A stretch of DNA of 6,810 bases, taken from the NCBI GenBank assembly GCA_038245435.1, contig JBBRSL010000036.1, forward strand, positions 1 through 6,810, written 5' to 3'. Source of the stretch: JBBRSL01 sp038245435. GTDB lineage: Bacteria > Patescibacteriota > Saccharimonadia > Saccharimonadales > CAIOMD01. The notes under the pieces are model-generated. The model worked only from the letters and a program-made list of their open reading frames with translations. It did no database searches and had not been told where the DNA came from. The position numbers were made by a program, and so were the translations under genes. Below are positions 1-3,912 of the stretch, piece by piece (the stretch's first letter is position 1; every line of letters begins with the position of its first letter).

Positions 1-213
1 CAGCACAATTACTACTCCGCGGCTTATTACGCCTTTTGAAATAATAGCTAATTCTGAGGCTCTTCTAATAGTCACGTAGGGGCTTTCGATAATAACCTCG
101 TGTTGCGCCGTTTTAAAGTCATTACTAAATGCCTTATAGAATGTTCTTTCATTGAACAGCGCAGTGGTATCTTCGGTTGTTAATTTATAGCGTCGCAAAG
201 AAGGTAATTTCAT
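1..213 (-). CDS. Phospholipase D-like domain protein, N-terminal fragment
   Basis: This is an open frame of 71 codons that leaves the window at its left edge, so only the N-terminus is visible. It begins MKLPSLRRYKLTTEDTTALF. The stretch FYKAFSNDFKTAQHEVIIESPYV (about residues 25-47), followed by RRASEL and a SRGVVIVL strand, resembles the start of PLD-like domains. There a 'sIiI.SPFi' strand is followed by a helix and then a 'rGV.v.v' strand before the first HKD motif. The HKD catalytic motif would lie outside the window, so activity cannot be judged. The ATG at 213 is supported by AGGAG at 223-227 with a 9-nt gap. Related proteins include nucleases and PLD-domain helicases of accessory or defence loci; which of these applies cannot be told here. 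The reading frame is secure, the family assignment moderate. Confidence 0.6.
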   Translation of the reverse strand, partial: MKLPSLRRYKLTTEDTTALFNERTFYKAFSNDFKTAQHEVIIESPYVTIRRASELAIISKGVISRGVVIVL

Positions 214-270
214 TATTTGAATCTCCTCATGTCATAGCTAAATTCACAAAGTCGAATTTTCTTATCTGTT

Positions 271-304
271 AAAGTTCTATTACTGTTCTTTAGCCCCTGC
301 CAAG
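271..304 (+). repeat. Left copy of a diverged 34-bp direct repeat
   Basis: Aligned without gaps to 1002-1035, 25 of 34 positions match by my hand count. The identical ends are AAAGTTC (271-277) and CCTGCCAAG (296-304), with AGC.CCTGCCAAG matching 12 of 13. The pair brackets the toxin-antitoxin genes with 697 bases between the copies. Its function is unknown; possibilities are the scar of a duplicated insertion site, a recombination site or a shared protein-binding site. Confidence 0.5.
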
Positions 305-320
305 TTTAATTTCAACTAAT

Positions 321-356
321 ATGATCGAACTATCCAATTTGTTAGGGTTCGATCAT
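321..356. repeat. Inverted repeat, 10-bp perfect arms
   Basis: The left arm ATGATCGAAC (321-330) and right arm GTTCGATCAT (347-356) are exact reverse complements, separated by 16 bases. Outward pairing continues through one G-T and two A-T pairs. There is no T-run after it, so it is not an obvious terminator. It could be an operator for a dimeric regulator or a recombination-type site. The half-site AGTTCGAT recurs at 401-408 and 1004-1011. Confidence 0.6.
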
Positions 357-431
357 GTTTATTTAAGTATTGATAAAAAACGAAATTACATCCGTTGAAT
401 AGTTCGATTCCATTCTCCCGAATGAAACATA

Positions 432-460
432 TTGATGCATTGATGCAAGTATGTTATATT
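432..460 (+). promoter_or_regulatory. Toxin-antitoxin promoter with embedded tandem repeat
   Basis: A sigma-70-type promoter is readable as TTGATG (432-437), a 17-base spacer and TATATT (455-460), giving a leader of only about 11 nt before the antitoxin ATG. An 8-bp unit, ATTGATGC, is repeated in tandem at 431-438 and 439-446 across the -35 element. Ribbon-helix-helix antitoxins commonly repress their own promoter by binding tandem or inverted short repeats, so this is the likely autoregulatory operator (inference). Confidence 0.55.
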
Positions 461-477
461 TGATATAGGAGAAAAAT

Positions 478-696
478 ATGAGAACAACTATAACTATCAA
501 TGACAAATTACTTCGAACACTTAAGCTTAGGGCTGCTGATTCTGATACGAGCGTCTCTGCTATCGTTGAAGATGCAGTTAAGTATCAAATTCTGGAAGAT
601 TTTGAAGATATCGAAGACGCGCAAAAGCGCTCTTCAGAACAAGAATATTCTTTTGACGATTTAGTTAAACAGTACAAGGCAGAAGGCCTACTCTAA
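478..696 (+). CDS. Ribbon-helix-helix antitoxin of a type II TA pair
   Basis: This 72-residue protein starts MRTTITIND, the short N-terminal beta strand typical of ribbon-helix-helix DNA-binding proteins. Two helices follow (about residues 9-20 and 24-38, with the turn at SDTSVSAIV). The C-terminal half (39-72) is acidic and ends SFDDLVKQYKAEGLL, as expected for the segment that wraps around and neutralises a RelE-family toxin. By family knowledge it would dimerise, repress its own promoter and block the toxin encoded 3 nt downstream. AGGAG at 467-471, 6 nt from the ATG, supports the start. The RHH fold is clear. Whether to name it RelB, ParD or another subgroup cannot be decided from the sequence alone, so no symbol is given. 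Confidence 0.85.
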   Translation: MRTTITINDKLLRTLKLRAADSDTSVSAIVEDAVKYQILEDFEDIEDAQKRSSEQEYSFDDLVKQYKAEGLL

Positions 697-699
697 ACA

Positions 700-972
700 A
701 TGACCGACAAAACGTATGCAATTCGATATAAGAAGTCTGTTGACAAGGATTTGCGCAAACTCCCGAATGACGTACGTAAGATCTTGATCGATAAAATACA
801 GAGTCTATCACTGAGCCCGATTCCAGCTCAATCTACAAAACTACGTGGTTCTACGGATCTATATAGACTTCGCTTCACAAGCTATCGAATCATCTACCAA
901 ATTATTGGCAAGGAACTGGTAATTCTAATTATTAAAGTAGGTCATCGAAAAGACGTCTACCGGGACTTATAG
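700..972 (+). CDS. RelE/ParE-superfamily toxin
   Basis: This 90-residue basic protein is of normal length for the RelE/ParE fold. It begins with YAIRYKKSVDKDLRKLP, an N-terminal strand and helix, and continues with KLRGSTDLYRLRFTSYRIIY (47-66) and VILIIKVGHRKDVYRDL (74-90). Basic and aromatic residues lie where mRNA-cleaving RelE toxins carry their active residues: K47, R49, R56, R63, then H82, R83 and Y87. The terminal Y87 in GHRKDVY favours ribosome-dependent mRNA cleavage (RelE-like) over gyrase inhibition (ParE-like), though this is inference. It starts 3 nt after the antitoxin stop. The weak AAGG at 683-686 lies within the antitoxin frame, consistent with translational coupling that keeps antitoxin in excess. 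All core motifs look intact. Confidence 0.87.
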   Translation: MTDKTYAIRYKKSVDKDLRKLPNDVRKILIDKIQSLSLSPIPAQSTKLRGSTDLYRLRFTSYRIIYQIIGKELVILIIKVGHRKDVYRDL

Positions 973-1001
973 TCGGACTAATGTCTCCGCTAATAGATAC
1001 A

Positions 1002-1035
1002 AAAGTTCGATACGCGTCCATGAGCTCCTGCCAAG
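1002..1035 (+). repeat. Right copy of the diverged 34-bp direct repeat
   Basis: This partner of 271-304 lies 29 bases beyond the toxin stop. It contains AGTTCGAT (1004-1011), also seen at 401-408, and ends in AGCTCCTGCCAAG (1023-1035). Its last four bases form the beginning of the 26-bp hairpin stem, so the repeat and hairpin are physically joined here. The left copy has no such hairpin. Confidence 0.5.
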
Positions 1036-1087
1036 CATAAACATTATGAAAGACTTCTTCGGAAGTCTTTCATAATGTTTATGCTTG
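1032..1087 (+). repeat. Perfect 26-bp hairpin with cUUCGg tetraloop
   Basis: The arms 1032-1057 and 1062-1087 are exact reverse complements over 26 bp, with no mismatch or bulge. The loop TTCG (1058-1061) is closed by a C-G pair, forming the unusually stable cUUCGg tetraloop when the plus strand is transcribed. The minus-strand loop would be CGAA and lacks that property, which suggests plus-strand RNA is the functional form. It follows the TA pair but has no downstream T-run, so a standard Rho-independent terminator does not fit well. Alternatives are an mRNA 3'-end stabiliser, an RNase III target, a small structured RNA or a miniature mobile element. Confidence 0.85.
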
Positions 1088-1113
1088 CAAAGGCAATCAG
1101 AATTTGTAATAAT
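1085..1113 (+). promoter_or_regulatory. Possible promoter for the small downstream ORF
   Basis: TTGCAA (1085-1090) and AATAAT (1108-1113) are separated by exactly 17 bases and match the sigma-70 consensus at 4 of 6 and 5 of 6 positions. The expected transcription start, near 1120, coincides with an in-frame ATG at 1120-1122. In an AT-rich region such matches can arise by chance, so this is only a candidate. Confidence 0.35.
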
Positions 1114-1119
1114 GCGATC

Positions 1120-1401
1120 ATGTGTGAATTCAACCAAAGAATGGTAATGCCACCCCACAGCTACCATGATATTAGCCCCCTTTCTACTCAAACCATAGAA
1201 GAGCCAATAAGCCCATGGGCAACTCGAGCCGAGCAATTACCAGAAGATGAAGTAGCGGTTATAAAGCGAGCATTAGAAGAAGCCAGCGCCCTTGAATGCG
1301 ACTTACACCTGTTTCGGAAAACAGGCTCACGTTTTCTAGGTCTAGCACTTAAAGCGAGCGCTTACGATAGATCGATGATTATTGAACATCCCACGTCTTA
1401 G
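1120..1401 (+). CDS. Possible small hypothetical protein, unknown family
   Basis: From ATG 1120 this frame encodes 93 residues. I do not recognise the family. The C-terminal two thirds look protein-like: an amphipathic, acidic helix AEQLPEDEVAVIKRALEEAS precedes ECDLHLFRKTGSRFLGLALK. The frame opens further upstream to ATG 1075, but that start lies inside the right arm of the 26-bp hairpin and is unlikely. Other starts are ATG 1141 and ATG 1147; none has a good Shine-Dalgarno sequence. The predicted promoter would place the RNA start at about 1120, which would make the message leaderless. A minus-strand frame is also open across 967-1236, weakening the case for the first part. No membrane segment, signal peptide or metal-binding motif is visible. 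The gene could be a degraded remnant or could begin elsewhere. Confidence 0.35.
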   Translation: MCEFNQRMVMPPHSYHDISPLSTQTIEEPISPWATRAEQLPEDEVAVIKRALEEASALECDLHLFRKTGSRFLGLALKASAYDRSMIIEHPTS

Positions 1402-1427
1402 TAAGACTCCTTCAAAAGCCATTTTTA

Positions 1428-2096
1428 TTACTTGGACGGTTCAAGTTTTACAATTCCATCTAAAATCAACCCAAGTCCGAACTCAAACTCTGTTTTAGTT
1501 CTGTATCCTGCCTTAGAAACGTGCTCCGTAACCAGCATGCCAACGTATGGATATTGGCCAAACGGAAAATGAGCAATAATGTCTTTGCCCATTTGAGCTG
1601 ATTGCTCGACGCTTTCAGACGGTCTTAGCTGCTGCGCGAATCCAAAAGTATAGCTATCAAGCAAGGAAATAATATGAGCTACCGTTTGGATGGAGAAACC
1701 TGCCCTCAGAAGGCACTTTACGGTCGCGTCAATAAGCCGCATCGATGCCTCACCAGGATTATGTCTTGACTCTGCAAGTGGCGTGGCCCACTGGTGCCTA
1801 GATAAGGCTTCGAGTGCTGAAAGACATCGCCGGCGCATAGCTACACGCCAATCTTGGTTATCGGCTGGCACTTCGACTTCTGCATGAACACTATCAACCA
1901 TGCCATCAATGAGCGCTTCTTTATTAGGAAAGTGATGGTACAGCGCCATCCCTTCAACACCAAGAGCTTTGCCAAGCTTTCGCATACTTAGCGCTTCGAT
2001 GCCACCTTCATCAGCGATTTTAACTGCTGCAAGAATCACACTTTCTTTATTTAGCGGTGCTTTACGAGTTGATTTATTATTTGGTTTTTTACTCAT
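1428..2096 (-). CDS. TetR/AcrR-family transcriptional regulator
   Basis: This 222-residue protein has the standard TetR length. A lysine-rich tail (1-17) precedes the N-terminal DNA-binding domain. The helix-turn-helix lies at about 36-62, with LSMRKLGKALGVEGMALYHH followed by FPNKEALI, a near-canonical TetR signature. Residues 75-222 form the variable ligand-binding and dimerisation domain; FEFGLGLILDGI near the end resembles the TetR_C_1-type family tail. The ligand cannot be read from sequence. The gene diverges from the DUF4386 gene across 108 bases packed with palindromes, so it probably represses itself and that neighbour. A strong promoter (TTTACA, 17 bases, TATAAT) lies on its strand. 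The Shine-Dalgarno sequence is weak (AAGAAG, 2105-2100). The family is certain; target and effector are inferred or unknown. Confidence 0.93.
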   Translation of the reverse strand: MSKKPNNKSTRKAPLNKESVILAAVKIADEGGIEALSMRKLGKALGVEGMALYHHFPNKEALIDGMVDSVHAEVEVPADNQDWRVAMRRRCLSALEALSRHQWATPLAESRHNPGEASMRLIDATVKCLLRAGFSIQTVAHIISLLDSYTFGFAQQLRPSESVEQSAQMGKDIIAHFPFGQYPYVGMLVTEHVSKAGYRTKTEFEFGLGLILDGIVKLEPSK

Positions 2097-2127
2097 TAAC
2101 TTCTTTTATTACCATGTTATATACACA

Positions 2128-2156
2128 ATTATACATCAAAGGCTTTACAGTGTAAA
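2128..2156 (-). promoter_or_regulatory. tetR promoter
   Basis: Read on the minus strand, TTTACA (2156 to 2151), a 17-base spacer and TATAAT (2133 to 2128) form a near-consensus sigma-70 promoter. Transcription would start near 2121, giving a leader of about 25 nt. The -35 hexamer is half of the palindrome at 2143-2157, so a repressor bound there would block RNA polymerase. Confidence 0.7.
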
Positions 2157-2184
2157 GTTTACAGTGTAAAGTTATGTACATAAC
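2143..2184. promoter_or_regulatory. TetR operator cluster: three adjoining palindromes
   Basis: Two tandem copies of TTTACAGTGTAAAG, an odd-centred palindrome (TTTACA-G-TGTAAA), lie at 2144-2157 and 2158-2171 with a 14-bp period. The first extends by one C-G pair to 2143-2157. They are followed at once by a perfect 14-bp palindrome of a different sequence, GTTATGTACATAAC (2171-2184). The cluster overlaps the tetR -35 element. The second copy's TTTACA (2158-2163) may be the -35 of the divergent DUF4386 gene, although no good -10 follows at ideal distance; CATAAC at 2179-2184 is the best candidate. Inference: these are binding sites of the adjacent TetR protein. Confidence 0.75.
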
Positions 2185-2204
2185 TAATTTATGAGGGGTA
2201 ACAT

Positions 2205-2879
2205 ATGACTAGCGATAGAAAAATATCATTAACCGCGGGGCTTCTGTATCTGCTCACGTTTGTTTCGATTCCGACACTTACGCTATATACGCAGGCAAAG
2301 ACTGCAAACTATATCTTAAGCTCGGGCTCTGACACATCTGCAATTATTGGGGGTGTCCTGGAAGTTATTGTTGCGCTCGCAGGCATAGGTACTGCAGTCG
2401 TACTGTTCCCTTTACTTAAAAAGCAAAACGAAAGCGCAGCACTTGGTCTTGTTGCGTCACGAGTACTTGAAGCCAGCACTATTTTTTTAGGTGTAGCGTT
2501 TATTTTGACTGTCGTGACCTTAAAGCAGGCGGGCACCGGAACAGAAGGCTTGGTTATTGGCCACACACTCGTTAATCTTTACGACCGTATATTTCTATTA
2601 GGCCAAAGCTTTATGCCAGCAATAAACGACTTACTGTTAGGATTCTTGCTATTTAAATCTCGGCTTGTGCCTCGGGCGCTTTCTATGATTGGAATAGTAG
2701 GTGCCGTAGCGCTTTTGGCTGGTTATTTTGCCGTAATGTTTGGACTTGTCGGGCAACACGCACCACTAGCAGGATTATCAGCAATTGGCGTGGCGCTATT
2801 TGAATTTTCGTTAGGTGTTTGGCTCGTTATTAAAGGCTTCAACCCTAAAGCCGTTGCAGCGCTAGAATCTAAAAAGTAG
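2205..2879 (+). CDS. DUF4386 family integral membrane protein
   Basis: This 224-residue, strongly hydrophobic protein matches the DUF4386 pattern I know. It has an N-terminal ISLTAGLLYLLTFVSIP, a central NLYDRIFLLGQSFMPAINDLLLGFLLFKSRLVPRAL region and the tail FEFSLGVWLVIKGF. About six membrane segments are visible, near residues 9-28, 47-71, 82-105, 122-150, 158-181 and 187-210, with a basic cytoplasmic tail. The biochemical role of DUF4386 is not established. Members often sit beside a TetR regulator, which suggests response to a small molecule or membrane stress. Here the gene shares a palindrome-filled region with tetR. GAGGGG (2193-2198), 6 nt from the ATG, fixes the start. The family assignment is strong; function remains unknown. 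Confidence 0.88.
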   Translation: MTSDRKISLTAGLLYLLTFVSIPTLTLYTQAKTANYILSSGSDTSAIIGGVLEVIVALAGIGTAVVLFPLLKKQNESAALGLVASRVLEASTIFLGVAFILTVVTLKQAGTGTEGLVIGHTLVNLYDRIFLLGQSFMPAINDLLLGFLLFKSRLVPRALSMIGIVGAVALLAGYFAVMFGLVGQHAPLAGLSAIGVALFEFSLGVWLVIKGFNPKAVAALESKK

Positions 2880-2935
2880 ACTATTACCTTAAAGTTGCCA
2901 AGTGCATCGACTAAGTGATAGATCATGCGCATCAT

Positions 2936-2959
2936 AAAGGCTTCTTCGGAGTTCTTTTT
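2936..2959 (+). terminator. Candidate Rho-independent terminator after DUF4386
   Basis: AAAGGCTTC (2936-2944) and GAGTTCTTT (2949-2957) pair over nine positions with one C-T mismatch and two G-U pairs around a TTCG loop (2945-2948). A T-run follows (2955-2959). The loop closure is again cUUCGg, and the core CTTCTTCGGA is identical to that of the hairpin at 1032-1087. It lies between convergent genes and could also affect the minus-strand gene ending at 2965. Confidence 0.5.
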
Positions 2960-2964
2960 GATAC

Positions 2965-3765
2965 TTAAGAGTTATTAAGCAACGAGCGTTTAACGATTGG
3001 TTTTTGAAGGTTATCGGTAGAAACCTTTTGAACTTTTAAAACTTTTTCGGCGCTTTCAAGATAAGGGTTTGTTTTAGGTTTTTTTAGATCTTCGGCAATT
3101 CGCCAACTTAAAACAATGTCATTGAGTGTTTCGATAATTTGCTGGTGTTCGAATACGGTTGTATCGCTATAGTAGTGATTAATATCCTGTGGGAATTCAG
3201 TCACTGATAAGATATCAATTTCGTCAGCCAAAACGTGCATACGATCGACCGCATCAACGGTTGCTACTGGTGTTACCATAACTAATTTTTTTATTTTTAC
3301 GGTTTTAATAAAATCATACGCAATGCTGAATGATAGCCCATTAAAGGCATTGTCAGACACGCATATCACAACGCGGTTTCTAAAATATTCTTTCGATAAA
3401 ATACCACCCTGCCCTAACGCAACGTGTAGTTCATGCAAGGCATTAAACTTGGCAGTTTGAATTATCTCGTGATATTCGCTTTCGAACTCTTCTATTTCGC
3501 CCGAGCTAAACGCATCGTTATAGACAAACCCACCTTGTTCGTTAACAACACCCATGAGAGTACGGCCATCAGGCAAATACACGTCTTTTGTCAGAAGCAT
3601 TGCAATAAGTGCATGTAATTCTTTAGCAATTTCTGCTCCGACCATCACGCCGCCTTCGCTAAGGGCCAAAACAATCACGTCTTCGTAGCGATATTTGGCT
3701 AATTTTTGGGCTAATAATTGCCCAGCGTGCCCACGTGATTGAAAATAGTTTGTGATTAATGTCAT
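2965..3765 (-). CDS. Phosphoribosyltransferase-fold protein with degenerate active site
   Basis: This 266-residue protein follows the type I PRTase plan. FQSRGHAGQLLAQKL (8-22) matches the N-terminal 'F.dR..AG..LA..L' of the family, and ALSEGGVMVGAEIA (34-47) matches 'ALPRGGVPVA.EVA' but with SE in place of PR. The hydrophobic strand VVICVSDNAFNG (132-143) sits where the PRPP loop 'VILVDDG.ATG' belongs, but the paired acidic residues and the T are missing. A MVTPVA strand (163-168), ADEID (180-184) and HYYSDTTVFEHQQI (197-210) match the family's later conserved parts. A polar, lysine-rich tail (about 225-266) extends beyond the usual fold. With these changes, normal phosphoribosyl transfer looks unlikely; a binding or regulatory role is inferred. 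The gene diverges from the glycosyltransferase operon. There is no Shine-Dalgarno sequence; see the promoter at 3781. Confidence 0.72.
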   Translation of the reverse strand: MTLITNYFQSRGHAGQLLAQKLAKYRYEDVIVLALSEGGVMVGAEIAKELHALIAMLLTKDVYLPDGRTLMGVVNEQGGFVYNDAFSSGEIEEFESEYHEIIQTAKFNALHELHVALGQGGILSKEYFRNRVVICVSDNAFNGLSFSIAYDFIKTVKIKKLVMVTPVATVDAVDRMHVLADEIDILSVTEFPQDINHYYSDTTVFEHQQIIETLNDIVLSWRIAEDLKKPKTNPYLESAEKVLKVQKVSTDNLQKPIVKRSLLNNS

Positions 3766-3780
3766 ACGGTACTACAGCAA

Positions 3781-3811
3781 ATTATACGTTATTTTTTACA
3801 TAAGCTCACAA
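3781..3811 (-). promoter_or_regulatory. Promoter of the PRTase-like gene, very short leader
   Basis: On the minus strand a perfect TATAAT lies at 3786 to 3781, only 15 bases before the ATG at 3765. The expected RNA start, near 3774, leaves a leader of about 9 nt with no Shine-Dalgarno sequence. The best -35 candidate is TTGTGA (3811 to 3806), with a 19-base spacer longer than ideal. The -10 is convincing, the -35 weak. Confidence 0.5.
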
Positions 3812-3848
3812 GGACATATTTACAGATATAAATCTACCTTCAATATGG

Positions 3849-3877
3849 TTGTGCTTTCATCTGTTACGCTCTATAAT
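3849..3877 (+). promoter_or_regulatory. Promoter of the glycosyltransferase operon
   Basis: TTGTGC (3849-3854), a 17-base spacer and a perfect TATAAT (3872-3877) give an expected start near 3884 and a leader of about 29 nt. The 10-bp palindrome TACACGTGTA (3877-3886) overlaps the end of the -10 and the expected start site, a position suited to a repressor. No attenuator or riboswitch is visible in so short a leader. Confidence 0.6.
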
Positions 3878-3912
3878 ACACGTGTACAGACATATAAAAG
3901 AAAAAAGGAACG

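Larger units (their letters stand above)
214..477. other. Repeat-rich AT-rich intergenic region
   Basis: These 264 bases separate the minus-strand PLD-like gene from the plus-strand antitoxin gene. I see no convincing gene in them. They hold the ribosome binding site of the PLD-like gene, the left copy of a 34-bp direct repeat (271-304), an inverted repeat with 10-bp arms (321-356), a third AGTTCGAT half-site (401-408) and the antitoxin promoter (432-460). The base composition is visibly richer in A and T than the sugar operon at the right. Confidence 0.6.

Noticed and set aside
397..415. GAATAG-TTCGATT-CCATTC resembles a tRNA T-arm
   Set aside because: The stem has an A-C mismatch and no acceptor, anticodon or D-arm partner is found upstream, so a tRNA or tRNA fragment cannot be supported.
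970..980. TAGTC-G-GACTA palindrome at the toxin stop
   Set aside because: Five-base arms around a single base cannot fold as a hairpin, and nothing else supports a binding site.
271..1035. TA cassette as an integron gene cassette
   Set aside because: The flanking repeats do not show the paired RYYYAAC/GTTRRRY boxes of attC sites and no integrase is present.
967..1236. Open minus-strand frame of 89 codons across the hairpin
   Set aside because: It runs through the 26-bp hairpin and the end of the toxin gene, lacks a ribosome binding site and encodes no recognisable protein.
1395..1407. Palindrome GTCTTA-G-TAAGAC at the end of the small ORF
   Set aside because: As RNA it leaves only a 4-bp stem and no T-run follows directly; too short to call a terminator or operator.
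2723..2935. Minus-strand frame beginning MMRMIYHLVDALGNF
   Set aside because: Most of it is antisense to the secure DUF4386 gene; the unique 18 or so codons are too short to support a gene remnant.
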